Assembly: GCA_018336035.1 (NCBI GenBank)
Contig: JAGXRD010000009.1
Coordinates: 1-46,709 of the forward strand
Length of the DNA: 46,709 bases
Direction: 5' to 3'
From: Alphaproteobacteria bacterium
GTDB taxonomy: Bacteria > Pseudomonadota > Alphaproteobacteria > Ferrovibrionales > Ferrovibrionaceae
This document shows, in pieces, positions 1 to 8,146 of this stretch. The notes under the pieces were generated by a model that saw only the letters and a list, made by a program, of their open reading frames with translations, ran no database searches and was not told the origin of the DNA. Both the position numbers and the translations under genes were made by a program. How positions within the stretch are numbered: the stretch's first letter is position 1; every line of letters begins with the position of its first letter.

Positions 1-36
1 GTCATGGCCGGGCTTGTCCCGGCCATCCACGTCTTT
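1..36 (+). repeat. Intergenic palindromic repeat, left copy
   Basis: This 36-base element begins GTCATGGCCGGGCTTG and contains its own small hairpin (GGCCGGG...CCCGGCC). It is the exact reverse complement of 414-449, so the two copies flank the DUF2513 gene. A close relative ends the window at 46681-46709. Similar elements are common between genes in alphaproteobacteria (from memory). Confidence 0.85.
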
Positions 37-94
37 TCAAATTCCAAGTTTATCTTTCAAAAGACCTACAAGAACGTCTTGGAAAACACTTATG

Positions 95-397
95 CTAACT
101 GCCCCCAATGCTGGTACCAACTTTCTCCTTTGCCTTCTGCCAAATCGTTTCGTTTCGGGCATTATCGAGAAATTCATGACCGGCCCACGTCAGGCTTTTT
201 GCCTCCCATTCGTACTGGCCTATTGAACTGACGTCGTCTGCTTCAATGAAGCCCGCATCATGCAGAAGGTGAATATGATATGAGATTGCCAGTCTCGTAT
301 GGCCATCTGCTTCAATTTCAGCCCAGCTATCCGGTGATTGTTCGCTTTCTTCAAGACACATGAGAATGTGCCTTATTAAATCCATGTCGCGTTTCAT
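95..397 (-). CDS. DUF2513 family small protein
   Basis: A 100-residue protein starting MKRDMDLIRHIL, the typical opening of DUF2513 proteins, which often occur in phage-like or accessory regions and have no established biochemical role. The predicted helix-rich N-terminus and the segment 'ISYHIHLLHDAGFIEAD' resemble a winged-helix-like fold (inference). I chose the ATG at 397 because AAGGGA precedes it. A longer frame to 451 would add residues read entirely from the flanking repeat (MSWPGLSRPSTSF), a common false extension. The gene is visibly richer in A/T than its neighbours and lies inside a perfect inverted repeat, which suggests acquisition. Function unknown. Confidence 0.75.
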   Translation of the reverse strand: MKRDMDLIRHILMCLEESEQSPDSWAEIEADGHTRLAISYHIHLLHDAGFIEADDVSSIGQYEWEAKSLTWAGHEFLDNARNETIWQKAKEKVGTSIGGS

Positions 398-413
398 GGG
401 ATTTCCCTTGAGG

Positions 414-449
414 AAAGACGTGGATGGCCGGGACAAGCCCGGCCATGAC
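414..449 (-). repeat. Intergenic palindromic repeat, right copy (inverted)
   Basis: Exact reverse complement of bases 1-36. The two copies form a 36-bp perfect inverted repeat around a 377-bp interior carrying only the DUF2513 gene. Confidence 0.85.
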
Positions 450-537
450 ATTTATTGAAATAACTTATTGACTATGGTCTTAAAACGACAAGCGTAATTA
501 GAATTTGCATTCTCTAGCCTGTCGGCGTGGCCGAGAA

Positions 538-2475
538 TCAGCCCTGCCGGTTCATCGCTGACGCCACCGCGCGTGCCAGATCCTCCTGGAAGAACGGCTT
601 CGACAGTTTCGGCAGCATGGCGTCACGCGGCACTTCGGCATAGCCGGTGGCGAGGATGATCGGCAGGCCCGGCCGTTCCGCCTGCACCACCTTGGCCAGC
701 TGCAGTCCGGTCATCTGCGGCATCGCCTCGTCGGTGATCAGCAGATCGATCGTGGCATGCTGGCGCAGGATCTCCAGCGCCTGCGGGCCCGACGTCGCCT
801 CCAGCACGCTATGGCCCATCTCTTCCAGCATGGCCACCGTGTTCATCAGCACCAGCCGGTCGTCATCCACCGCCAGCACGGTGAGCGTCCGTGTTGCCGT
901 CTGCGCCGCCACATCGGCCGGCGCCGCGACGGTCTGCGCTTCGGCGGCCTGCGCCAGCGGCAGCCAGAGTTCGGCCGTGGTGCCTTTGCCCGTCTCGCTG
1001 GTCAGCACCAGCCGGCCACCGGACTGTTCGGCCAGGCCATGCACCATCGAAAGCCCGAGACCTGTGCCCTTGCCGATGCCCTTGGTGGTGAAGAAGGGCT
1101 CGGCGGCGCGTTTCAGCGTCGCCTCGTCCATGCCTTCGCCGCTATCGGTCACCGACAGGCAGACATAGCGCCCCGGCACCAGCGGTCCGGCCGGGCCGCC
1201 ATCGGGCACGGTTTCCTCGCGCGCGGCGATCACGATGCTGCCGCCCTGCGGCATGGCATCGCGCGCATTCATGGTCAGGTTCAGCAGCGCCAGCTCCAGC
1301 TGGTTTGCATCGGCCTGGATCGAGGCCAGCGAGTCAGGCAGCTGCGTGTCGATGGTAATCAGCGGCCCCAGCGTGCGCCGCAGCAGGTCGGTCATGCCGC
1401 GCACCAGCGCCGGCAGGTCGATGCTGCGCAGATTGAGTTCCTGTTTGCGCGCGAAGGCCAGCAGCCGCTGGGTCAGTGCTGCGCCGCGCCTGGCGCCCTG
1501 CATGGCGTTGTCGAGCAGCGGCGTCACCCGGGGATGTTCGGGAATGCGCTTTTTCAGCAGTTCGATACTGCCGATGATCGCCATCAGCAGATTGTTGAAG
1601 TCATGCGCCACACCGCCGGTCAGCTGGCCGATGGCATCCATCTTCTGCGACTGGAACAGCGCCTGCTGCGCCTGTTCCAGCGCCTGCTGCGTCTGCATGC
1701 GCTCGGTCATGTCGCGCGTCACCTTGGCGAAGCCGACCAGCATGCCGGCCTCGTTGCGGATCGCGTCGATCACCACATGTGCCCAGAAGGTGGTGCCGTC
1801 CTTGCGCACCCGCCAGCCTTCGCGCTCGAAGCGGCCATCCAGCGCCGCCGTGGCCAGGCCGCGCTCGGGCAGATTCTGTGCGCGGTCTTCCTCGGTGTAG
1901 AAACGCGAGACATGCTGGCCGATGATCTCGTCGGCGGTATAGCCCTTGATCTTCGCCGCCCCCGCATTCCAGCTGGCCACGCGGCCCTCGGGATCCAGCA
2001 TGTAGATGGCGTAATCGGTCACGCTCAGCACCAGGCGGCGGAACTGCTCCTCGCTGCGGCGCAGTTCCTCCTGCGCCAGCATGCGCGCGGTCAGGTCCCG
2101 CGTGATCTTGGCAAAACCGGTCAGTTCGCCATTCTCGTCGCGCACCGGATCGATCACGACATGCGCCCAGAAGCGCGATCCATCCTTGCGCACCCGCCAG
2201 GCTTCGGCCTCGAAGCGGCCCTCGCGCATGGCGGTATCGAGCGCGCGCTGCGGCAGTCCGGCGGCGCGGTCTGGCTCGGTATAAAAGCGGGAGAAATGCT
2301 GGCCGATGATCTCGGCGGCGGTATAACCCTTGAAGCGCTGCGCGCCGGCATTCCAGCTGATGACGGTGCCAGCGATATCCAGCATGTAGATGGCGTAATC
2401 GGTGATGGAATCCACCATCAGGCGATAACGCCGGTCCTCGGCCATGGCTGGATTCAACGGCTGCTCGGCCGCCAT
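538..2475 (-). CDS. Soluble PAS-PAS hybrid sensor histidine kinase
   Basis: A 645-residue cytoplasmic hybrid kinase with no membrane segment. Order: PAS (about 17-127), a second PAS (about 142-255), a HisKA box with phosphoacceptor His291 in [11 protein letters not shown], an HATPase with the G box '[14 protein letters not shown]', and a receiver with Asp582 in 'LLITDEAMPQ' and the Lys of 'LSKPF'. The two PAS domains are strikingly alike (both have SVTDYAIYMLD/SITDYAIYMLD, SWNAG, GYTA-EIIGQH, RVRKDG and FWAHVVID), so they look like a recent tandem duplication. The ATG at 2475 follows GGGGGAAGC and is preferred to upstream alternatives. The signal is unknown; the internal receiver suggests a phosphorelay or self-limiting kinase. 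It follows the cyclase gene on the same strand after 168 bases. Confidence 0.9.
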   Translation of the reverse strand: MAAEQPLNPAMAEDRRYRLMVDSITDYAIYMLDIAGTVISWNAGAQRFKGYTAAEIIGQHFSRFYTEPDRAAGLPQRALDTAMREGRFEAEAWRVRKDGSRFWAHVVIDPVRDENGELTGFAKITRDLTARMLAQEELRRSEEQFRRLVLSVTDYAIYMLDPEGRVASWNAGAAKIKGYTADEIIGQHVSRFYTEEDRAQNLPERGLATAALDGRFEREGWRVRKDGTTFWAHVVIDAIRNEAGMLVGFAKVTRDMTERMQTQQALEQAQQALFQSQKMDAIGQLTGGVAHDFNNLLMAIIGSIELLKKRIPEHPRVTPLLDNAMQGARRGAALTQRLLAFARKQELNLRSIDLPALVRGMTDLLRRTLGPLITIDTQLPDSLASIQADANQLELALLNLTMNARDAMPQGGSIVIAAREETVPDGGPAGPLVPGRYVCLSVTDSGEGMDEATLKRAAEPFFTTKGIGKGTGLGLSMVHGLAEQSGGRLVLTSETGKGTTAELWLPLAQAAEAQTVAAPADVAAQTATRTLTVLAVDDDRLVLMNTVAMLEEMGHSVLEATSGPQALEILRQHATIDLLITDEAMPQMTGLQLAKVVQAERPGLPIILATGYAEVPRDAMLPKLSKPFFQEDLARAVASAMNRQG

Positions 2476-2643
2476 GCTTCCCCCGAAACTGCGGCCTTCC
2501 GGCCGGCTGGGACGCCGGCAGTCCATGCCTGCGTCGGGTAACAAAACGGCAACCTCATGGATTGGTTCCGGCGCGGGGCTGGTCGCGGTTCACGAACATG
2601 GTGGTATTGAACCCGGTTCGGTCCGGGGACTCAAGGCAGCCGC

Positions 2644-4371
2644 TTAGGCCCTGGCCGCCACCGTCAGCGCCCCGGCGGCGCGGGCCGGCGCGATCTGCCT
2701 GGCCACCAGCACCTCGATATCCTGCGATTTGCCGCGCAAACTGACGCTTTCGCGCTGCCAGGCCATCTCGGCCAGCGCGGTCGCGCCGGCCCGTTCAGCC
2801 ACTTCGGCCGAGATCACCAGTTCGGCGCCGAAATCCTTGGTGGCGCTTTCCAGCCGGCTGGCCGTATTGACCGCATCGCCCACCGCGGTCAGGTGCATGG
2901 CGCTGCCATGGCCCATCTCGCCGACGATGGCGGGCCCGCAATGGATGCCGATGCCGATGCGCAGTTTCTGGTCGAGATCCATCTTCAGCGCGTCGTTCAG
3001 CTGTACCAGCGCGGCGGCCATGCGGCGCGCCGCATCCACGGCGCGGCGGCAGCCTTCATCGGGGCCTTCATCGATGCCGAACAGCGCCATGACGCCATCG
3101 CCGATGAACTTGTCGAGCTTGCCGCCGGCGCTGTCGACCGCCTCGCCCATCGCCTTGAAATACTGGTTCAGCACGAAGACCACATCGTAAGGCAGCTTGC
3201 CTTCCGACAGTTTGGTGAAGCCGCGCAGATCGGCGAACAGGATGGCGATGCGGCGCTCCGAGCCCTGCGCATAACTGTTGGCGCCATAGACCATGCGCGT
3301 CTGCACGCCGGCCGGCAGCAGCGGCAGCACGTTGAGGTCGGCCAGCGGTTTGATCTGGCAGGCCAGCCGAACGCCGGGCGGCGCCTTGATACGGTCCAGC
3401 ACCTTCTGCTCGCCGGCCTCCGGTCCGGGCAGACCCTCGGTGCCGGGTCCGCTCAGCCGCACGCGGCAGGTCGAGCAGCGGCCCTGGCCGCCGCAGACCG
3501 AGGCATGTGGATAGCCGATGGCGCGGCTGGCTTCCAGCACGGTCAGGCTGCCGGCCAGGCCGCGGAATTTGCGGCCATCGGGATAACTGACGGTGACGAT
3601 GCCGCGCCGGCGGCGCAGCAATGCAGCCAGCAGGCGGCCGAAGATACCGAGCGCCAGCAGGCCGATCATCGTCTGATAGGCGAGATCGACATTGCGCATG
3701 CCGAAGTCGTTGGCGACGGGGCCCGGCCAGTTGAGGCTGGCGCGGAAGGTTTCCATCCATTCGGGCTGCTGCATCGCCAGCAGCACGGCGCGGCCGGCCG
3801 AGAGATAGCCCATGGTGGCCAGCATCGGCAGCAGCAGGGCCGCGCCGAACAGCACAGGCCAGACGCGGTCCGACACGGCTTTCAGCCGCAGCCAGTAATA
3901 CATGCCGATGCAGCCATGGCCCCAGGCGATCAGGATCAGGATATTCTGGCGCAGGCCAATCGAAGGCTCCTGCACGAACTGCACGATCAGCACATAGGCG
4001 TAAGAGTCGTTCAGGCCGAGTGCTTCATGCAGCAGGCGCGTGCCGATCACATGGTCGACCACCATCGGCGGCACGCAGAGGCCGAGCGCCAGCTGCACCC
4101 AGCCCTGCCATTGAATGCCGCGGTAATGGCCGCGCCGCAGCCAGTTGAACAAGGCCAGCAGCGGATGCGTGATCGCGGCGGCATAGAGCAGCACGGTGCC
4201 GGGCCAGCTGCGCCAGATGAACTTGAACACAGTTGCGCCGGCATCCATCGCCTGCAGCGACACGATGCCCAGCGTATGATTGATCAGATGGGTGGCGAGG
4301 AAGGTGAACAGGATCAGGCCAGACGCCAGCTTGGTCCGGCTGTAGATATCCTCGAAACGTGCCGTCACCAT
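2644..4371 (-). CDS. cyaC: CyaC-like class III adenylate cyclase with SdhC-like membrane anchor and 2Fe-2S domain
   Basis: A 575-residue membrane cyclase predicted to make cAMP from ATP. Residues 1-250 form about six membrane helices resembling the cytochrome b anchor of succinate dehydrogenase, with histidines at 28, 32, 69, 107, 115 and 152. A plant/adrenodoxin-type ferredoxin domain follows, with Cys293, Cys299, Cys302 and Cys338. The cyclase domain (about 370-535) has metal-binding Asp381 and Asp425, Lys421 in 'LDKFIGDG', Thr495, and the transition-state pair Asn502/Arg506. This matches the architecture described for Sinorhizobium meliloti CyaC, a diheme, quinone-responsive cyclase (recalled from literature). 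Redox control here is inference. It starts 12 bases after the TetR gene ends, so the two are probably one transcript. Confidence 0.88.
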   Translation of the reverse strand: MVTARFEDIYSRTKLASGLILFTFLATHLINHTLGIVSLQAMDAGATVFKFIWRSWPGTVLLYAAAITHPLLALFNWLRRGHYRGIQWQGWVQLALGLCVPPMVVDHVIGTRLLHEALGLNDSYAYVLIVQFVQEPSIGLRQNILILIAWGHGCIGMYYWLRLKAVSDRVWPVLFGAALLLPMLATMGYLSAGRAVLLAMQQPEWMETFRASLNWPGPVANDFGMRNVDLAYQTMIGLLALGIFGRLLAALLRRRRGIVTVSYPDGRKFRGLAGSLTVLEASRAIGYPHASVCGGQGRCSTCRVRLSGPGTEGLPGPEAGEQKVLDRIKAPPGVRLACQIKPLADLNVLPLLPAGVQTRMVYGANSYAQGSERRIAILFADLRGFTKLSEGKLPYDVVFVLNQYFKAMGEAVDSAGGKLDKFIGDGVMALFGIDEGPDEGCRRAVDAARRMAAALVQLNDALKMDLDQKLRIGIGIHCGPAIVGEMGHGSAMHLTAVGDAVNTASRLESATKDFGAELVISAEVAERAGATALAEMAWQRESVSLRGKSQDIEVLVARQIAPARAAGALTVAARA

Positions 4372-4383
4372 GATGGCGCCAGC

Positions 4384-5142
4384 CTATTTGGCCGCCACGG
4401 GCGCGTCCAGCTTGTCGCGCTTCACGCCTGCGACACTGGGTAACTGCGGCGCGAGCAGAAGTTCAAGATAGTTGCGGTAATGCCGCCACTGCGCCGCCAG
4501 CGCGGCCGGATCGCGCTGTACTTTCGACAGGATGAAGGCGCCCTCGGCCAGCGCCAGGCTCATCTCGGCCAGCGTCGTCACATTCACCGGCAGGCGCGGC
4601 GGATACATCGCCATGGCCGCTTCCAGCTTCGCGCCGATACGCGCCGTCCAGTGGCTGAACACCTCGCGCACCACTTGCATGGTCGCATCGTCGAACAGCT
4701 GCGATTCATAGATGAAGGAGGCATAGAGGCAGCCGGGATACGGCGCGGTCAGCTTCGCGGTCTCTTCCTCATACAGCCCGATGCAGATCAGCAGCTGCTG
4801 CAGCGGATCGCGGCTCAACGCCTCTGCACGGTCGAGCACACTCTGAAGATGCGCGGTATCGGCCTCGGCGTCGCGCTGCACCAGCGCCAGGGCCAGCTCG
4901 GCCTTGCTCTTGAAGTGATAGAAGAAGGCGCCCTTGGTGATGCCGGCACGCGCGATCACCGCATCCACCGAGGCCGCCGAAAAGCCGGTCTCCAGGATCA
5001 GGCCCTGGGCCGCGTCCATGATGGCTTTCCGGGTGATGGTGCCGTCGCGGGGCAAACAGGCCTTCCCATGAGTCTGAGAGGTGGTTGGCGGATTATTATA
5101 CGGGCTGGTCGGTTTCACAAGGCTGTGACTACTGCGCCGCAT
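4384..5142 (-). CDS. TetR/AcrR family transcriptional regulator
   Basis: A 252-residue TetR-type repressor. The DNA-binding domain spans about residues 38-82 (RKAIMDAAQGLI, then 'SVDAVIARAGITKGAFFYHF' and KSKAEL). The rest is a helical ligand and dimer domain with 'YPGCLYASFIYESQL', as in the TetR_C-containing AcrR group. The first ~34 residues are a low-complexity extension; I kept the ATG at 5142 because AGGGG precedes it, but a later start is possible. It is divergent from the TPR gene and directly upstream of the cyclase gene. A 16-bp near-palindrome at 5245-5260 is the likely operator for both directions. Ligand unknown. Confidence 0.88.
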   Translation of the reverse strand: MRRSSHSLVKPTSPYNNPPTTSQTHGKACLPRDGTITRKAIMDAAQGLILETGFSAASVDAVIARAGITKGAFFYHFKSKAELALALVQRDAEADTAHLQSVLDRAEALSRDPLQQLLICIGLYEEETAKLTAPYPGCLYASFIYESQLFDDATMQVVREVFSHWTARIGAKLEAAMAMYPPRLPVNVTTLAEMSLALAEGAFILSKVQRDPAALAAQWRHYRNYLELLLAPQLPSVAGVKRDKLDAPVAAK

Positions 5143-5244
5143 AACCCCTGGAAGTTATAGCCAATTCAATGGCTAAGCAGTAAATCCGGCAGGTTGCCGC
5201 GCTGCCGTAACGTATACCTTGACGGGAAGCCCGGCTTTTATTTA

Positions 5245-5260
5245 TACCGACTAGTCTGTA
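5245..5260. promoter_or_regulatory. TetR-type palindromic operator
   Basis: TACCGACTAGTCTGTA is a 16-bp palindrome with seven of eight base pairs matching, centred on CTAG. It lies between the divergent TetR and TPR genes, 25 bases before the TPR start. Palindromes of this size and centre are usual for TetR/AcrR regulators; assignment to this TetR is inference. Confidence 0.65.
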
Positions 5261-5284
5261 AGTTTCTCAATGGAGATCTAAGCA

Positions 5285-6613
5285 ATGCTGCACGATCAGG
5301 CTGGCCATGCCGCCAGCGGCGCCACCGATCAGGCGCTGGCGCTGTTTGAAACCGCGCTGGGCCAGTTCCACACCTATACCGGCAACCCGCTGGAGACCGC
5401 CGAGGCTGCCATCGCCGCCGCGCCGGATTTCGCCATGGCGCATCTGCTGCGCGCGCATCTTTATCTCTCCGGCATGGAAGCGCCGGGCATCGCACCGGCC
5501 CTGCAGAGCATCGCCGCGGCGCGCAAGCTGGCGACGACCGAACGCGAAACGCTGCATGCGGGCGCGGCCGAAGCCTGGGCCGGCGGCCGTTTCGAGGCCG
5601 CGTCCGAACGCTTCGACGACATTCTGCTCAGCCATCCACGCGACAGCCTCGCGCTGCAGATGGGCCATCTGCTCGATTTCTATCGCGGCGATGCGCGCAA
5701 CCTGCGCGACCGCGTGCTGCGCGTGCTGCCCAACTGGAGCGCGGCGTTGCCGCATCATCATGCGGTGCTGGGCATGCTCGGCTTCGGCCTGGAGGAAACC
5801 GGCGATTACACGGCGGCAGAGTCCGCCGGCCGGCGCGCCTGCGACCTCAATCCGCGCGATGCCTGGGCGCATCATGCCGTGCTGCATGTGATGGAGATGC
5901 AGGGCCGTATCGAAGACGGCATCCGCTGGGCCACCACGCGCGAACAGCACTGGGCGCCCGACAATATGATGGCGGTGCATAACTGGTGGCATCTGATGCT
6001 GTATTATCTGGAGCGCGATGATCATGCCCAGGTGCTGCGCCTGTACGACGAAAAAGTGCGCGGCGGCGGCTCCACCGTGATCCTAGATCTGATCGATGCT
6101 TCCGCCATGCTGTGGCGGCTGCACCTGCGTGGCGTCGAGATCGGCGCGGCGCGCTGGACTGAACTGGCCGAGGCCTGGTCGGGCACCGCCGATGATGGCA
6201 TCTATGCCTTCAACGATGTGCATGGGCTGATCGCGTATCTGGGTGCCGGCCGCGCCGATCTGGCCGCGCGCCAGATGGAGACGCTGCATCGCTCGGCCGA
6301 GCGCAGCAATTTCAGCAATGCGGCGATGACCGAACAGGTCGGCCTGCCGGTGGCCAAAGCACTCACCGCCTTCATGGATGGCGAGTACCAGGATTGTATC
6401 GCGCGGCTGCGCGGCCTGCGCAGCATTGCCAATCGCTTCGGCGGCAGCCATGCGCAGCGCGATCTGCTTGATCTGACACTGCTCGAAGCGGCGCGCCGCG
6501 CCGACGATCACAACCTGCTGCGCGCGCTCACCAGCGAACGCCTGCATGCGCGGCCGAAAAGCCCGCTGGCGCTGCGTTATCTCGCGGTGTCGAAGGAGCG
6601 CGTCGCGGCGTGA
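5285..6613 (+). CDS. Tetratricopeptide repeat protein, TTC38-like
   Basis: A 442-residue soluble helical protein resembling the TTC38 family, which occurs in bacteria and animals without a settled function. TPR-like helical pairs run through the protein (for example 'AEAAIAAAPDFAMAHLLRAH', 'GDYTAAESAGRRACDLNPRD' and 'AWAHHAVLHVMEMQGRIEDG'). The central 'HNWWHLMLYYLERDDHAQVL' segment is typical of the family. It has no signal peptide. The start follows GGAGA at 5272-5276. It is the divergent partner of the TetR-cyclase pair and probably that regulator's target. A scaffold role is a guess. Confidence 0.8.
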   Translation: MLHDQAGHAASGATDQALALFETALGQFHTYTGNPLETAEAAIAAAPDFAMAHLLRAHLYLSGMEAPGIAPALQSIAAARKLATTERETLHAGAAEAWAGGRFEAASERFDDILLSHPRDSLALQMGHLLDFYRGDARNLRDRVLRVLPNWSAALPHHHAVLGMLGFGLEETGDYTAAESAGRRACDLNPRDAWAHHAVLHVMEMQGRIEDGIRWATTREQHWAPDNMMAVHNWWHLMLYYLERDDHAQVLRLYDEKVRGGGSTVILDLIDASAMLWRLHLRGVEIGAARWTELAEAWSGTADDGIYAFNDVHGLIAYLGAGRADLAARQMETLHRSAERSNFSNAAMTEQVGLPVAKALTAFMDGEYQDCIARLRGLRSIANRFGGSHAQRDLLDLTLLEAARRADDHNLLRALTSERLHARPKSPLALRYLAVSKERVAA

Positions 6614-6647
6614 CCGCGACGCGTAAGGATGGGATGCGCGCGGCGGC

Positions 6648-7148
6648 CTAGACCGTGAAGGCCGGCCGTACCTGCTCGGCCAGCGCGCGCATCACGGCTT
6701 TCCAGTGCTGCTCGGCATCGGGCCCGGCGGCGGCGAAGGCTTTGGCGAAGGCGTCGTATTGCAGCTCGGTCAGCTTGCTTTCCAGCGCCGCGCCCTTGGG
6801 CGTCAGCGTCAGCAGCGCAATGCGGCGATTGGTCGGCGCCGGTTTCTGCACCAGATAGCCCTGCGCAATCAGGTCGCGCATCGGCCGGTGCAGTGCCTGA
6901 CGCGACACTTCCAGCAGATCGATCAGGCTGGTGATCGAGATGCCCGGCCGGCGTGCCACCACATACAGCACGCGGTGATGCGGCCGGCCGAAGTCCAGCT
7001 TGTCGAGCACTTTCCTGGGCCCAGCCACGCCGGCGCGATAGCCCAGGTAAAACAGCGAAATCGTCTCGTCCACCGCGCCGCGCGACGGGGAGTCGAGCAG
7101 GCTGCCGCGCGGGCTTTGCGGGGCCGTGTTTTTTTTCGGGGCCGGCAT
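6648..7148 (-). CDS. MarR family transcriptional regulator
   Basis: A 166-residue winged-helix regulator of the MarR family. The recognition region reads 'ISITSLIDLLEVSRQALHRP', followed by the wing 'YLVQKPAPTNRRIALLTLTP' and a C-terminal dimerisation helix. I chose the ATG at 7148 (MPAPKKNTA) over an upstream TTG. The gene is divergent from the methyltransferase-like gene at 7377, and two perfect inverted repeats lie between them (7299-7333), so it likely represses that pair. The inducer is unknown. It converges with the TPR gene, leaving 34 bases between the two stops. Confidence 0.88.
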   Translation of the reverse strand: MPAPKKNTAPQSPRGSLLDSPSRGAVDETISLFYLGYRAGVAGPRKVLDKLDFGRPHHRVLYVVARRPGISITSLIDLLEVSRQALHRPMRDLIAQGYLVQKPAPTNRRIALLTLTPKGAALESKLTELQYDAFAKAFAAAGPDAEQHWKAVMRALAEQVRPAFTV

Positions 7149-7298
7149 GGCAGATGTCCCAATCGATGGTTTGGGCCGCAAAACGATAGGCCCGGACCGC
7201 GTAACACCAAGGGAGCATACACAAAGGATTTCAAAGGGCTACTGGCAATAACCGGGGCCGGAAAGGGCTGCCGACGCGCCTGCCTCACGTAAATGTAA

Positions 7299-7333
7299 TA
7301 TCAATAACATTGATAATATCAATATAATTGATA
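7299..7333. promoter_or_regulatory. Tandem MarR-type operators
   Basis: Two perfect inverted repeats of the same sequence lie 18 bp apart: TATCAAT-AAC-ATTGATA at 7299-7315 and TATCAAT-ATA-ATTGATA at 7317-7333. They sit between divergent marR-like and methyltransferase-like genes. MarR dimers bind 15-20-bp palindromes, and the spacing places both sites nearly on one DNA face, so cooperative binding is plausible (inference). Confidence 0.78.
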
Positions 7334-7376
7334 TATACCGGCGCCAGGCGTGACCTCATCCCGCAAGGAGTTACCC

Positions 7377-8117
7377 ATGGCCGGACTCGTGTTTGCCCTG
7401 TTTGCCTATCTTGGATTTGGCATCGCCGCCGTCGCGCTGGCGCTGTTCATTGCCGGCCCGCCGGCGGCTGCATTGGGATTGCCGATCCATATCGATGCCT
7501 CGATCTTTCCACTGCTCTCGCCCTGGCTTGCCGGCGTGCTCGATCTCGGCCTGATCGCCCTGTTCGGCCTGCAGCACAGCGTGATGGCGCGGCCGGGATT
7601 CAAACAGTGGATGTCGGCCTCGGTGCCGGCGCATCTGCAGCGTGCGGTTTATGTGATCGCGACCTCCGTCGTCGTCGTGCTGCTGATCCTGCTGTGGCAG
7701 CCGCTGCCGGCGGTGCTCTGGCAGGTGCAGGACAGCTTCAACGTCACGCTGGTCTGGATGCTTTACGGCTTCGGCTGGCTGCTGCTGGTCGTCGCCACCT
7801 TCATGATCGACCATTTCGAACTCTTCGGCCTGTCGCAGCCGTTCCGCCAGTGGCGCGGCCTGCCGACACCGCAGGACGAATTCCGCACCTCCTGGCTTTA
7901 TCGCTACATGCGACATCCGATTTATACCGGCTGGCTGATCATCTTCTGGGCCACACCGCTGATGTCGGTTGGCCATCTGCTGTTCGCCATCGGCATGAGT
8001 GCCTATATCCTGGTCGGCATCGCCTACGAAGAACGCGACCTGATCGCGCAGTTCGGCGACCGCTATCGCGACTATCGCCGTCGTGTGCCGGCCCTGATCC
8101 CCGGTCTCAAATTCTGA
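7377..8117 (+). CDS. MddA/NnrU-like membrane methyltransferase (putative methanethiol S-methyltransferase)
   Basis: A 246-residue integral membrane protein with about five or six helices. It resembles the MddA/NnrU/isoprenylcysteine methyltransferase superfamily. Family landmarks are 'LFGLQHSVMARPGFK' near residue 65 and the C-terminal 'YRYMRHPIYTGWLI', followed by an 'YEERDLIAQFGDRYRDYRRR' segment that contributes to the S-adenosylmethionine pocket in the superfamily. MddA makes dimethyl sulfide from methanethiol; that specific activity is inferred from similarity. The ATG at 7377 has an ideal AAGGAG at 7365-7370. It is probably repressed by the divergent MarR protein and cotranscribed with the hydrolase downstream. 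Confidence 0.75.
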   Translation: MAGLVFALFAYLGFGIAAVALALFIAGPPAAALGLPIHIDASIFPLLSPWLAGVLDLGLIALFGLQHSVMARPGFKQWMSASVPAHLQRAVYVIATSVVVVLLILLWQPLPAVLWQVQDSFNVTLVWMLYGFGWLLLVVATFMIDHFELFGLSQPFRQWRGLPTPQDEFRTSWLYRYMRHPIYTGWLIIFWATPLMSVGHLLFAIGMSAYILVGIAYEERDLIAQFGDRYRDYRRRVPALIPGLKF

Positions 8118-8146
8118 GCCCCAGATCAGAGAAAGGCGCGCCGATC

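Noticed and set aside
4-231. Frame starting MAGLVPAIHVF at the left edge
   Set aside because: Its start is the intergenic repeat itself; such peptides are false products of that family.
757-2541. Long plus-strand frame over the PAS hybrid kinase
   Set aside because: Shadow of the kinase gene; composition is Gln/His/Arg-rich with no domain and no ribosome site.
7328-8146. N-terminal extension making a 557-residue hydrolase
   Set aside because: The extension is the methyltransferase-like gene read in another frame; the ATG at 8147 has its own ribosome site and gives the normal hydrolase N-terminus.
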